From Eumeta japonica (lineage: Eukaryota > Arthropoda > Insecta > Lepidoptera > Psychidae): DNA of 64,000 nt. Numbering within the stretch: the stretch's first letter is position 1; each line of letters begins with the position of its first letter. Of this stretch, positions 49,300 to 61,700 are shown piece by piece. A model generated the notes under the pieces. The model was given only the letters and a program-made list of their open reading frames with translations. It ran no database searches and was not told the DNA's origin. The stretch is from contig BGZK01000091.1 of the NCBI GenBank assembly GCA_005406025.1, forward strand, positions 62,001 to 126,000, read 5' to 3'. Position numbers and translations under genes: made by a program.

Positions 49300-49900
49300 A
49301 AGTTTTTAGCAGCCACTGAGGAAACGGAGAAGGTGTCTAGTCCCTGAATTCGTGGTGAAAACACAAATGGCACAGTTTTTCACCGGACACACAAAAATAA
49401 CACGAAGTTTTGAAAGTTTTCACAGAGTCGGCGAACGCGCGGCGGAGGTGTTCACGACCGCCGCGAGCGATCGAACGTTTTCAGCGGGCGCGGCGCGGCG
49501 CGGGCGAACGCACGGGCGTCGTAGTCACGCTCGCGCTCGGCGGGTGCGGGCGCGCCGGTGGCGTGCGGGGCGTCCTCGGCGTAGCGCGGTCGCGGCGGCT
49601 TTGAGCGGTCGCCGGCTCGCGTGCGCGGCCGCGGTCCGGCGGGTCAGCGCGCGGGGGGCGCGGGCGGCGGCGCTGTGCCGTGATAACGCCGGCCGGCGCG
49701 CTCCTTTGTCCGGGCCGCCCGCCCGCGCGCTCGCTCGTTCCTCGTAAACACGGCCTAGCCCCCGCTTTATTATTGTAATTAATTTCTTTGCCGGCGGCGG
49801 CGACGCGGCTGCCGCTCGAAGAACTCGCGGCCGGCGGACGGACGCGCCCCCGCCCCCCGCCTCCCGCCGTTGCTCCTCCCGGCCTCTCTCTCTCGACGGA
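49300..49900 (-). promoter_or_regulatory. dan: Probable dan non-coding first exon and CpG-rich promoter
   Basis: The sequence left of about 49480 contains no ATG on the minus strand and runs into the donor ACTT|GTAAGT at 49300, as expected of a 5' UTR exon. From 49430 to 49890 the sequence is extremely CpG-rich. The several long open frames there, on both strands, are Arg/Ala/Pro-rich artefacts of composition. The first exon's 5' end is not visible. Confidence 0.5.
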
Positions 49901-51400
49901 ATAAAACTTCACGTACCGACTTCGAATCGCTTAATCGGCGAAAACTTTTGTCTGGGAACTTTTTCGGCCGTCTCCCGGTCGACTTTTCTTAGTTTTTCTG
50001 TTCGATTAGTCCTGCGTCTGGAGATTTCGATGTGATGAAATTTTACAGTGCAAGATTATACAGCATTCGCACGTCACACGGCGCTGCCTACGCGGCGCGC
50101 TACGCCCGTCGTAGCGGATGCTACGTCTGCCCACGCCGCAGGTGCCTTCGTTTACCCTGTCCCATGGAATTGACTATTCAGTCCGGGTATATTAAAGCTT
50201 ATTCCCCGATTCGTTCGCCGTAATGTTTAGTACTCCGTGGTGAGCTGACAAAAAAACTATCGGGTCGATGTGCTGCAATTTGTCTTTTGTCTTATGTACT
50301 AAGCTACACCAAAGACCATAGAGCGTTTCATAACTCAGTTGCAAATTGAAATTTCATTCGTCATTGGCTTTATGGATGGCGGTGGAAAATATCGTCACCT
50401 TACCGGCACGTTTAGAAGGATTATCGTAAGTTGATGGACTTGCAGCACGCATCGAGCCAGAGTGTTAACTACAATCTGAGTCCGACGATAAAGATTGCTA
50501 CATCTTTTTATATGAGACGCGTATTCTATATTACGGATTGTAAAGTAGATCTGAACTACGAGACATAAAAGGCGAAGAGCGCAGCCACGACATAAGTGTA
50601 CTTAATTTAGTGCGGTGCGGCCCGCCCGCGCCGGCAGGGCGCGCCGCGAGCGCTCGCGGCGCATTCAACTCGTGCTATTACAGATATTCTGGAAACTTCT
50701 TCGGTAGTTAATTTTTACAAATACGCCGCGAGGGCGGCTCATTACGACACGAGCGCGTCGACCGCTTTCTGCACGTGGGCGCCCGGGCAGAATCGTGTGG
50801 GTTCCGCCGTTCGCTCGGTGGCAGGCGGTGCCTTCAGGAATCGCCACAGAAAGAAGGTCCCCCCGCGCCGCTCAGCAGGGGGGGGGCGTTCTTTACCCGT
50901 TTTATGTGTCGTCGAGAGCGCGCCGGTAACTTTTAGGTTCGGCTCGCATAGCCGTATATATTACGGATATCGGCCGAAATATACCAGAAAATACGAGCGC
51001 CGTCGGGCCGAGGGAGGGCGTCGGCCGCGACATCCGCATGAATGTTAAGCGGCGCCCGCTCATTTGTTCTGTTTAAAAGCTCGTGCCGGACAATCGTCAG
51101 ACGAAAATAAACGAAAATGAAGATTGTCTACGGTTAAACTGCGCCGCGATACCGGTTAGCGTAATACGTGTATATAGGGAATGCGTTATATTCTCGTATT
51201 TATAAGGGATTCGTTATATTTAGCGTCGAACAGAATCGCGTCTCTCCTAGGCGCCGGTCTGCTTATACCCCACTACCGAGGCGTGAGTGCCCACAATCAT
51301 TTTGCTTCAGATCGAAACGGTTCAGGTTCAGTTACTCGTGACGATCGACATCGTGCCGCCGGAGGCATAGGGCGAATGGTTTGATTTGAGTTAGAACTCA
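49901..51400. promoter_or_regulatory. CpG-rich upstream region of dan
   Basis: CpG-rich blocks at 50060-50130 and 50620-51060 alternate with ordinary sequence. The open frames present give composition-driven peptides without recognisable domains. Lying upstream of a developmental regulator, these blocks are candidate enhancers or alternative promoters. Confidence 0.35.
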
Positions 51401-51689
51401 ATTCTCAGTCGGTAGTCAGGTTTCGGACCGCGCACAATTGCACAATTTGCAACATTAGTGCCACTTCAGTACTCTCATGCAGAGATTCAATTTAGCACTT
51501 TTTAAATAGCTAAATAAGAAATAATAGCTTTGAAAATAGCCCGGTAGATACTTTTTTATATAGTCATATGTAAATATTATTTTACTTTATATGATTATCA
51601 CTATAGATGTAAACCGCCACCATGCGTCGTTATGTGTTCCTAATAACTGTCCTAGTTTTTGAAAATCAAAAACTACATTTTTAAGTTCC

Positions 51690-51870
51690 CATTATGAAAG
51701 TTTAAAATTTTTCGTAAGATAGTGAAGTTGCCGTTTTCAGCCAGATTTTCTAAAATTGAGTTTTCACCAGATCTTGACGTTGTAAGATCCTAGGAGTCTA
51801 ATTTAACCATTTTGTGAGTGATGATTGTGTGTGTGCGTGCGTGCGTGCACGTCAGTTTGTGTGTAAGTAA
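51690..51870 (+). repeat. Dispersed repeat with TG-rich microsatellite (copy A)
   Basis: GAAGTTGCCGTTTTCAGCC..TTTTC followed by GAGTTTTCACCAGATCTTGACGTT (51725-51782) and a TGTGTGTGCGTGCGTGCG tract (51824-51850) occurs again in inverse orientation at 53745-53965, with the same order of core and TG/CA tract. The two copies face each other about 1.9 kb apart. The family is not recognised. The sequence from 51870 to 53125 is otherwise AT-rich without a gene. Confidence 0.6.
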
Positions 51871-53127
51871 ACCTCTCGTAACTTTAAAACGGATTAGCGC
51901 AACGGCAACGCAATTTGCGACATTTGCAAGGGGCCCACTCAACTTCAACTTTAAAGTTTAGACATTTATTTTAGATTTTTTATTATGAGCTATTTGTGAC
52001 AAAGGTATCGTTTGAGTTTTAAAAGTAGAAAACTTGGGTTTTAAGAACTCTTGGTATGATTTGTATTTTATATTGTATTTAAATTTTTTACATATTCGAA
52101 AATGTCGTGAATATTACGAAATATCACGAGTAATGCTAGTTTTCATCGTTACATGGTAGTTTAAAAAAAAAAAGTTATAGTTAATTTGGATTCTTGAAAT
52201 TCGTCGGTCCTATGTGTTGAACTATATTGTATATGTATACTGTTTTTAATAAACTATGTCTTGTTACATAGCCTTCATATTTTGTTTTTTTTTTGAAATT
52301 ATCGACACGAATGTCAATATGATCAATAGACTAGCAAAATACAAAACGCATTATTAGTGATATTTCAAACTAGATGTAAAACATAACAATTCACATATTT
52401 TTACACAAATATTTATATTAAAACTAACCTCTGTGTACCCACTTCGATGTGCTCCAATTAAATTATAGCAAAGATTGTTTTTTTACGATTCAAATAGTTT
52501 CGTAATCAGTTTCGCTCGCGCGCATTCACATACAACTATAACATAGAAACAAATATATAGGGCTATCAAAAAAAATATAAACATAATGATTATTATGTCA
52601 CCATACAATGTATCGAAGTCACACAAATGTAGTTTATTATTCGTGCAATTGCATATGCTTACTGTACATCAATTTTCGACAAGATCGGTCAAACAGTTCT
52701 TAAGTTATAAAAAGACATGAAGATAGATATACGAACAATTTAAAAATGGTACGATTGGGGTAAGTGGGTCATAAAACAGATATTTATCAAATTATAAAAA
52801 AAAATGTGAAAAGCGGTTGAATATGCTGGCCATTTCTAAAACTTCCCGCTATGATCTTTGATGATGTTTCTTTGAGCTCTTTGAGTTAAAAATGTAGTTG
52901 TCTATGAGTTTTTGAGCTTCTCGACCCTGTGTGCTCTACAATTTCTTAGTAATTTCAGGCATAAAGCGTTCAAAATATAATAACAGTAAATTATTGAGCA
53001 AGAAGCTCAAAAAAATCAATATTAATGCTTTTTGAAGCTCGTTGAGTTTAAAAATATATTTCTAAAACATTTTGAAGATTTTCAAGTTAATGTATATTAA
53101 AATAAAAGTTAACCTTTAAATTTTCAC

Positions 53128-53280
53128 TTACGATATAGTCTCGAACGCGTTGTTTATTTGAACTTGATCTTCTTTGTGGCATTTGACGCATTTTTTTTTG
53201 TAGCCAAAAAAAGATGACCGAGTACCAAACATTAATTCCTCATGAACTTGACGTGTTATTGTTTTTTCTAATTTTCCCAT
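53128..53280 (-). other. Small open frame with a donor at its end, unrecognised
   Basis: On the minus strand ATG at 53280 opens 50 codons, rich in Lys and Glu, with a CVKCHKE pair of cysteines. It ends TCG TAA, where the TAA is part of a consensus donor (TC|GTAAGTG). It could be a real first coding exon that splices at that donor, a transposon scrap, or chance. No partner exon was found. Confidence 0.2.
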
Positions 53281-53620
53281 TTTTTAAAATTTTACGTTAA
53301 CTATATCTTTCGAATAAACTCACTGATTTTAATGCATTTAGTAAGGATCGACGTTCTTTTTTAAGAAAAACAGCTCGATGAATTTTGAATTTTATCGATG
53401 GATAACGATAAGCAAAAATAGCTATACTAATATTGTAAAAATATTAAATAATGTAAAAAAAATTTTTGGAAAAATTTTTCTCCAACGATATCACCTAAAC
53501 GAATTAACCAATTTTTATACAGTTTACAGAAATCGATGCACTGTCTGGAGAAAAGAGCCGATTAGATTTTGGTATCGATCGGTAGAGTAGTCTAAAAGAT
53601 ATTTCCTAGAAACATTTTTT

Positions 53621-53715
53621 ATGGAAGCATTTTTCTTTAAATTCTTTTAAAGAAAAATGCTTCCATCTTATGATGTAAAATGAACACTGTGCGGTTCATT
53701 TTACATCATAAGATG
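53621..53715. repeat. Two overlapping perfect hairpins
   Basis: Hairpin 1 has 21-base perfectly complementary arms (53621-53641 and 53646-53666) around a 4-base loop. Hairpin 2 has 22-base perfect arms (53664-53685 and 53694-53715) around an 8-base loop. They share three bases. No mismatches are present in either stem. Confidence 0.9.
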
Positions 53716-53744
53716 TATCAGTTGGTTAATGCATCTAAAAATCA

Positions 53745-53965
53745 TACGAGATTAACACACGCACGCACACGCACACATACGCTTGCACGCACGCGCGCAC
53801 GCACCCATGAATACGCGCGCGCGTACGCATGCATACATGCAGGCATTGCTCGGAAAATGGTCAGAATACATTTCTAAAACCCTAAAATGTCAAGATCTGG
53901 TGAAAACTCGATTTTCGAAAATCGGACTGCAAACAGTAACTTCCCAATTTTATATGATTTTTTTT
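53745..53965 (-). repeat. Dispersed repeat with CA-rich microsatellite (copy B)
   Basis: This is the inverse counterpart of 51690-51870. The CA/CG tract at 53755-53830 is followed by TGTCAAGATCTGGTGAAAAC and GCAAACAGTAACTTCCC. The CA tract is interrupted and longer than in copy A. Confidence 0.6.
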
Positions 53966-54089
53966 TTAATTTCACAGAGAGAATTAAAAAAAAAATGTAA
54001 GTTCATATAGAACCTACAGATCCATTAAATGTCTAATAAATAACGTTGATTTTTAATGTTCAATTTGTTTATTAAATGATCATCCAAAA

Positions 54090-54990
54090 AAGACCTTAAT
54101 ATTCAAAGTATAACTCATCGTATTTCATTATCTTAACTCAACGTTCGACAAGTTCTCAGAGACTTTGGTAAAACCATTTCTTTAGCTTAGATGCGAAGAC
54201 TTGCCGCACTGTGTTTTCAACATATCTTTTGGATTCAAATTTCTCTCCCCCGAAAGAACTTGGCCATGGATCTGAATAAACAGTAGCCTGGCGATACTAG
54301 GTCCAGGCTAAATGCTGGATGTGATAGGAGTTTAGTACCAACATTCGTATGAGCTGTTCACTATATATCTCGACAGCGTTAGTTTGACCATCTGGAATTA
54401 TTTCACAGTACACTAAACCTTCATAATCGCATCAGACACATAACAAGTCCTTTGTCTGATCATTGATTTTTCATTTTTGTGTTGTTTAGATAAATCCATT
54501 TCTCATCGCAAGTAACAAAAAATTTAATAAAACGATCATCTAACGGCAGGGCGAGGACTTGTTTGAACACTTCTACTTAACACTTGGCATGAATCTCGTT
54601 TAATTAAGGGGGCGCTATTCGACAACTTTTACCCGATGACTTTAAGTGGCGATGCACGGTGTCTTTATAAAGTCCAAGGGAGTCCGATGATCGGGGAGTG
54701 GCTGGTACTAGGTGGTTTTCTACTGCTTTCTCTGAAGCCTCAATATCCCATAGAGATGGGCGACCAGAGCGCGAATATCTCCACTATTAGAACGATTAAA
54801 GTAGCTCTATGCTGTTCGCTCATTGACTGTGTCTTCTTCAACTTCACAAATGTTCTTTGCTGCCGCGTCTTCTTTAAGCTTTTGTTTTCAATAATGTTTA
54901 TAACAATACACGAATTTCATATTTATCGCACTCCCTTTTATTATCAAAACGTCTTGTCTTTTCATTTAATACAAACAGTATCATTAAAAG
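54090..54990 (-). mobile_element. Mariner relic of a second family
   Basis: Minus-strand translation in shifting frames shows, in order, a basic N-terminal region (RQQRTFVKLKK or, in another frame, NICEVEEDTVNERTA), FNRSNSGDIRAL, CDEKWIYLNNTKMKN (first catalytic Asp), and HPAFSLDLVSPGYCLFRSM, the degraded SPDLAPSDYxLFRSM motif in which the last catalytic Asp is lost. It is more like SETMAR-type mariners than the copies at 7.2, 10.2 and 34.4 kb. Terminal repeats were not identified. Confidence 0.7.
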
Positions 54991-55432
54991 AAAGTGAAAC
55001 AGTTGTTCTCTTCAAAGAACTAGAGACTTGTGGCTACAAATTATGACATGTACAAAAAGAAGCGTATGAATTTATGAGATAATTTTGGAAGATACTTAAA
55101 AGAAAAGAATTAGAATTACTCCGTTAAAAATAACAGTAAATAAAAATAAAATTAAATTGCCTCTTAGTGATTTTAAAATAATTCCACTTTTCTTAAGTCA
55201 TTGGAGTTATTTATGTGTTACTTGTACTGAAATCACCCTTTCCAAATTCTTTTTTCTGCTTACTTGTCCGGAATAATCTTAGGAAAGGCTGAACTGATTT
55301 TTATGGTATGTACTTTCGTTGGAATCTCGAAGAACTTCTTGGACTAATTTTTATCCAGATAATATTTTTTCCAGGTTTATTAAAAATTGAAAAATTCTTA
55401 AAAAATAAACAATGTTTGAATTCACATATTAG

Positions 55433-55570
55433 GTACGAGAATTGGAATCGAGAACTGGTATGGAATTAAAATCCAGAGCTCCGAGTTTAGAAAGCGGCAC
55501 CGGTATCGAAATCGGGACATACAAAAGATGAAGAAATTAACTCTATGTCTACAACACGCCACGGGGCTGG
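55433..55570 (+). mobile_element. Helitron-linked hexanucleotide array (second locus)
   Basis: A degenerate GGAATCGAGAAC / GGTATCGAAATCGGG array is followed by AAAGATGAAG..CTATGTCTAC..CACGGGGC, matching the array-then-tail order of 4241-4412. The tail lacks a clean CTAG end. Segments 55050-55430 and 55600-56360 are AT-rich without recognised features. Confidence 0.45.
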
Positions 55571-56469
55571 TTTACTTAAAACATTTACAATTAACCCGTA
55601 AAATATCTTAAAATTTTGCCAAACTAAAAAAATATTGCTTTCATTCCTCTGTTAAATGTTTTAAAATAAAAGAGTGAGAATTTAGTACGTCGTTAAAAAT
55701 ACTTTGCCTTAGAACAGGCCGGTATAAACTAATTAATAATTGTTCTTTTTTGATTTATCTTTAGTTGCTACATTGAAGTTACTTCAAGGAGTTGGTTGGT
55801 TGGTTGCCGGACCGAAATTATGCGTTACATTACATGTATTTTTTCGTACTGAACACAGGAAAATTCATTTCGATAATAAATTGTGAAGAATCATCCCATT
55901 TTTCGTGGTATGTGAACCCATTTTCGTTTATATTCCGTGATGCATGAATTGAAATCGTGGTGTTTATGGAACTTGTTACATAAGAATATTAGAAATATTA
56001 TATTACGCACTTTTTCATTATAGTTTTTTGTTTTAGTACGTTTTTTGTGTACGATAGTAGTAGTTCGAATGAGGGCCAAATTTTAAAAACCCAAAACCGA
56101 TGGGACGAGCTTGCGATCAAAAGATGTGTCAATGAAGTCAAAGGTATAATAATATACCACGTGAACATCTGTGGGCCTCTGCCTAACATTCTGAGAAATA
56201 GATGTGATTATTAATTAAATGATAAAAAAGAAAAATCGCTGTTATAAATCGATATTCGAAAATAACATTGACATTCAAGCACAGTTGCAATTTCTCCTCA
56301 TTCTGCCACACGGTACCATCCTTTTCATTGAATTTACACGTTTAAACTATCGTAAACGTCCAGCAAATGTATACCCATAGGTGGGTATTTTTCACTTATA
56401 GATGTACACAGTATACCGTAGAACTACCATGGTACGTACTTATCGATTCTTATATGGACGCAAACAACT

Positions 56470-56597
56470 CCGCTCTGAATTGTGCGAATGATATAATGCG
56501 CAGGTATTACGCTCCGACCCTTCCTTCTTCTCAGTCGCGTCATTACGACGCTTGCGTGAACTTCACAGCAGCAAAGTTTCATGCGTTGTATTGTAAA
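56470..56597 (+). repeat. Dispersed repeat (copy B of 26651-26815)
   Basis: CGCTCTGAATTG..GAATGATATAATGCGCAGGTATTACGCTC..ACAGCAGCAAAGTTTCATGCG aligns along its length with the Sec23 intron 10 copy. It also contains TCAGTCGCGTCATTACGACGCTT, where the other copy has decayed, so this copy is probably closer to the source. Segment 56600-57140 is AT-rich. Confidence 0.6.
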
Positions 56598-57149
56598 TTC
56601 GTACCACCGATCCTCGCTAATACATTTCATTGCATATGTATTTCATATATTTATGTGTAGTAAGTAATTAAAATAAATTTGAAGAAAATCTTCTCTTATA
56701 ACTAATACTAGATTCAAACGTTTCGATATTATTATCTACTAACCAATAAAACTTTGGCTATTGCCTGTGGTCTAACATAAACTGTCACATAAGGTCATAT
56801 AAATAAATACTGTTTATAAGTTAACATTAAGCGAGTAATGTTACAAGAAAAATTTGGTTGCCTGTAAAGTCGGTATACGGGCGAAAGTTTTACGACAACG
56901 ACTTTGAATGGTAAAATCATTTTAATGTGAATATTCATTCGTATAGTAGGAAGAAGGATGAAATAATAGTAACAATTTAAAACATTTATTTATACAAAGA
57001 ATTATATTTAAAACATTAATTTATACAAAGAATCTCGCACTGAATTTCATATTAACAAAATTTTATTTTTACCTTTACACATACATACGTATTTATATAC
57101 AAATATACATACAATAACTTGCAATACATTAAGCTATGCACTAATTCTC

Positions 57150-57960
57150 TAGTGCGCGCGCGCAGACCGATCATAGTTGAGTGGGAGAGACGCAAGGCAT
57201 TCGGCGGGCCTCTCTCGTTCGGTGACTCATCGTTACGTTACCGAGCGTTACACTTTCAAAGTGACTCCAGCCGCAACCTAATTTAAGACGTTGTCACGTC
57301 AAAAAAGAGGGGATAAACGACATGCATAACGGAAAAAGTGAACATTGCAGTATTCTTCGTAGAATTGTATTGATGTACTCGGTTCGGAGCCGGCGGACGG
57401 CGTCGCGGCACCGAGCGCCCGCCGTGTGAAAGCGCACCTCGCCGCCGCCGTGCGCGCTCGCCGCTGTGACAATAGAAAGCGAACGGTATCCAATTACCGT
57501 TCAAGCGCACCTATAGGAGTTTAACCCCCTCCGCCCTTCACCCACCCCGCCGCGCCGCTGCCCCCCGGCCACGAGGCCCTTTTCAGTGCGCCCGAGGACG
57601 CAAAGGGCGTTCGGTACCCGTAGTTTAGGCGGCATAAACTCGGACGAGTTAAGGCCGCGCGCCGCTGTCCACTCGCTTTTTACCCGTTACGGCTTTAGGC
57701 GGCACGGCGGATTGTATTCGGTTCTCTGAATCGTGGACGAGCCGGTCCAGTGGAGCGCGGTGTGCGATAAGGCCGCAGGTAGGTATGTTTTTGCCGCTAA
57801 CCCGGGGCCGCACAAAGGACCTCGCCGAGCCGCGTCGAGCCGCGCCACGATTTACGACGCGTCGCCGTGCAGTATTTCGGGCATTGGGATCGTCGATGTA
57901 CGAAAGGATTTCGAATGCGGCATATTTATTCGTGCCTTTGTAAAAAATATTACTCTACAA
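57150..57960. promoter_or_regulatory. CpG-rich island
   Basis: High CpG density from about 57150 with peaks near 57385-57470, 57530-57600 and 57640-57860. Open frames on both strands are composition-driven. A promoter of a gene outside the window or a distal dan enhancer are both possible; no exon with plausible splice sites and familiar protein was seen. Confidence 0.35.
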
Positions 57961-58125
57961 AATTAGAGAATTATTCGAGAACGTTGGAATTACTTTTACA
58001 ATTTCATATATCGGATGAAAAAACGGAAACCTTATAAAATAACTCTCGTGTCTATCTGTCCGTCATTCACGGCCTATTTTTTGCAAATCTACTAATAGAA
58101 AAAGGTAAAATTTTGGTATATACAT

Positions 58126-58154
58126 ATACGTGTGTATATATATATATATATATA
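58126..58154. repeat. (TA)n microsatellite
   Basis: An alternating TA run of about 20 bases preceded by TACGTGTG. Simple-sequence repeat, no further signal. Confidence 0.8.
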
Positions 58155-58539
58155 AAGTTTCGTAATTCAATTACGACCGAATAGCTTAAATAAATGAATT
58201 ATGATTATAAGGGGTTAACATTAAGGCATATTCTAGAAAATTAAAAAGTAAATCACCAAGTGCCCCATATGATATAGTAAATAAACACGTTTGGGAAGAC
58301 ATCATCACCGTAACATTTCATCAAATCTCATTTAAACTGAAGGGGCTATACTTGAAAATTTTATGTCAACTCTTAAAGAATATAAATCTTATATTACGTA
58401 TTATTTTTCTGTTTTATAAAAATAACTTTTGTCTTTTAACAATTTCAATGGAAATTCAGTGGAATGGGGAATGGGTTAAAATAAAAGAAAAACAGACCAT
58501 GTAATTAATGGATGTCCCCTTACGAAAAATATAAATGTA

Positions 58540-58790
58540 TCAGCTTTCCGCCCTCGGTTTCACCTGTGTGGACGTAGAATGTGTTACTTCATCTTGTATA
58601 TCGATCTATCTTAATGTTCAGTTCTAGTCACGGTATTATCCCTGAATTCTATTGCGGTCACGATTTTGATTCTATTTCCGGTCGCACACTCGGTTTCAAC
58701 TCTGGCTCTGTTTTTAATTTCGGCCCCGGTCTCGACTTTCTATTGTGCTCCCGACCCGCTTTATATATCGATGCCTCTGCTAGATATGGT
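58540..58790 (-). mobile_element. Helitron-linked hexanucleotide array (third locus, inverted)
   Basis: From left to right: CAGCTTTCCGCCCTCGGTTTCACCTGTGTGGACGTAG (worn inverse Helitron tail), ACTTCATCTTGTAT, then a degenerate array of CGGTCACGATTTT / TTTCGGCCCCGGTCTCGAC type. Read on the minus strand this is array, spacer, tail, as at 4241 and 55433. Confidence 0.5.
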
Positions 58791-61700
58791 TCCGATTTAC
58801 AAGGAAGCAGAGTAAATGCGAATTTTAAAAATATAATGCAGGCGTGTTGCAGTTTTCAGTAATTTTTCATTAATATTTTTTTTGTTTCAGTAATCAAAAA
58901 AGAAATTAGTTTCCAATTTTAACAAATTACCGTAGATAATAAGTGATTTATAACTTGGAATTTTCTCCACGGAAATACGATTAATACTTTACCGACTTAT
59001 TTTCTTTTCAATAACGAATGCGTACAGTTTTGCAGACTACAAGTATAATGAAAAAATCGGTGTTAAAAACAAATTCAAGTTGACACTTTATTTTTTGTTA
59101 TACATAATTATGTTTGCATAACCCATCATTAAGTTTGTTTATTTGCCGTTGTTCTATTAATACATCATTACTTAAATAATGACTTTTTAATTGGTTTCTT
59201 TAGGTAAATTGATAACTTCGTTTTAATTTATGGTCATTGAAAAGTCTATGTAGCAATGGGGTTTGGATTTGCGTATAAAACACGTTTAAACTGCTCAATT
59301 ACCTAAATTTAAATTAAAACCGTGAATAGATCACAATCTGATTTTCGAAATAAGAATTGGTTTAAACCAGTATTTTAAATATTAAATTACATTACTCATG
59401 CTGGTGTAATGCTTATTGAGTGATGGAAAGCTGCATTTTTTTTTTCTATTTTCCTTGAAAGGAGAGTCCAAGTTTTCTGTCTCAAGAGTATTGAAAGTTA
59501 AATATTATTTTGATTGATATTCATCAAAACAAGTTCAGCTACCAAAATACGTAGCACATAAAATATTCATAAACACCTCTTAAATGTCATATCCGATAAA
59601 CGGCAGCCGGCGTTATCTTCGCGGCTCATTGTTCTCTGGTGATTTTGTTATCGGCTCGCGGCGCGGCGGCACCCCCCGGCGACATCCGACGCCGCGCGCC
59701 ATTACCCGTCGCGGCCCCTCCCCGCGCGGCCCCTGCGCGGCCACGGCACCCGCGTAAAACCCTCCCTCTCGCCCCGTCCCGCCCTCACACCACGCCCGTG
59801 CCAGCTCATTGGCCGATGGTGTGCGCGACTCACGCGAAGATTACGAACACACCGACCGACGGCCGGCCGATCCCGAGCCTTAATAACGCTGTTAACTGCA
59901 TAATGTATAAGCGCGCGTCCATTTTCAAGCGCCATCGCTCTTTATAAACATTAGCGTTATTTTTATTTCTCTAGCTCGCTAATTTACTAATTTGTCTAGG
60001 TGAAATTAATTAAAACTCTCAATAATTTTATTCTTACGGAGCGCTATCGATTTTCGTTGTAAAACTGAGGCACCGAAGCCTTAACGTTTATTGTTTACAT
60101 AGTACGTATAAAACATAAATAGACAGACGGTGTTGAATTTTTAAAATAAAGATAACGTATCTATATATCGTGTAAATCAAAGATTGAATCTACGAATGCA
60201 GTATACTTTCGCCGAGATGCGCCAGAATATAAAAAACGCTAATTGCTAAGTTAAACCACGATTTGACGGATAATGTATGAACAATTTATCAAATTTCAGG
60301 TTAACATTTACCAAATTTGATTTTTTCTTTCTTTTTTTGCTTTTGATTTTTCTGTTGCTTTTTAGCAACATCGATATTTAACACAAATACAAAAAAAGTC
60401 TCCGAGTACCTGAAAATTAATGCTATCACAGAATGCTACCTGCTAACACCTGAAAAATGGCTCGGGTTACGAAACAACTTAGAAAAACAAACTCATTTCA
60501 TTCAAAGGTTTTTTTTATTCCGAACTCTAGTTTCAGACTTGTTGATGTTGAGTTCCGTCTAGTCGGATTTTCGTTTTTTCATGTTGTTGTTGTTGTTGTT
60601 GTTATTGTTGCCGCCGTTAATTTTCACCACTGCCGAGGCATGCAGGCATAGAACTTTCATCGATCTTTATATTTCGTCTTTTGATCAACATGCCGTCGGT
60701 ACATGGACACGTATACGTATGACCGTAGCATAGACACATATACCTAGTTTCGTTGTAGTCTATGCTGCCGACCGCCGCCCGCCGCCGTTCTCGCTGGAAA
60801 GGCGCGCCGTCCGATCGAGTCACTCTAATTATTTGTTATCGCGCGGCCGCGGCTGCAGCGGCGCGGTGCGAGGTCAGGGGATGGCCTCACTGGCGGAGGG
60901 CTCATGGGCTTTTCAATTTATGTATTTAATAACTTTTTAGTTTCATTTTTGTAAAAAACAAGCTTTTGTTATACCTAAATTCTTTGATTAAAATCGGGGC
61001 AAAATGAATATACAATTGTTATTTTAACTAAAGTTAGATGCATATTGGGACGATTTATCAAAAGTTTTTTCTTCTTCTTTTTTAATCGAAGTTTAGCATT
61101 AACTCGTATACAGAACGCCAATGCATATAGATAATATGCTCTAATAATTAAATGGATTATAATCCAAGCTTACAAAAATATTTAATTATCTCATGCGGTA
61201 GATTTTATAGTTCACATTAAGTTTTGCATGAGCAGCATAATGGTTTATGGCTAATAACTTAAGGCATATTAATCTCAATCCAATATTCCTATCAACAGTA
61301 TTTGTTAAAAAAAATATTGAGAAACGTGTTCGTTCTGTTGGTTGTTTGTATCTTCAATGTCATCTTTTTATTAGGTGGAAAATTTTTTGTTTAACATTAA
61401 CAGGTTACTAGAGATTATTAAAAAAATATATAGATAATTTATGTAATACATGTCCTATTAGCCGAAAACATATACTGGCATAAAAATTTTAAAACAAAGT
61501 TCGGAATAAATAGCAATCTGCACTAGTTATACAGAAAACATTGAGCGATCGCGCAGTCAGGCCATACAAATAAATATTCGTCCGCCGACACAAATATTGT
61601 GCAACCGCGGCCGTCGCGCCGTCACGCGGGTCGCAACATCGCGGCCGCGCCGCGTCGGCCGCTTACGGCCGTGCCGATAAGCAAAATCGAGACGACTCGC

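Noticed and set aside
49352..49912. Long open frames of 64-143 codons on both strands
   Set aside because: They lie in extremely CpG-rich sequence, overlap each other in several frames, and give Arg/Ala/Pro-rich peptides without domains.
54636..55046. 136-codon plus-strand frame
   Set aside because: It runs antisense across a degraded mariner transposase and is explained by it.
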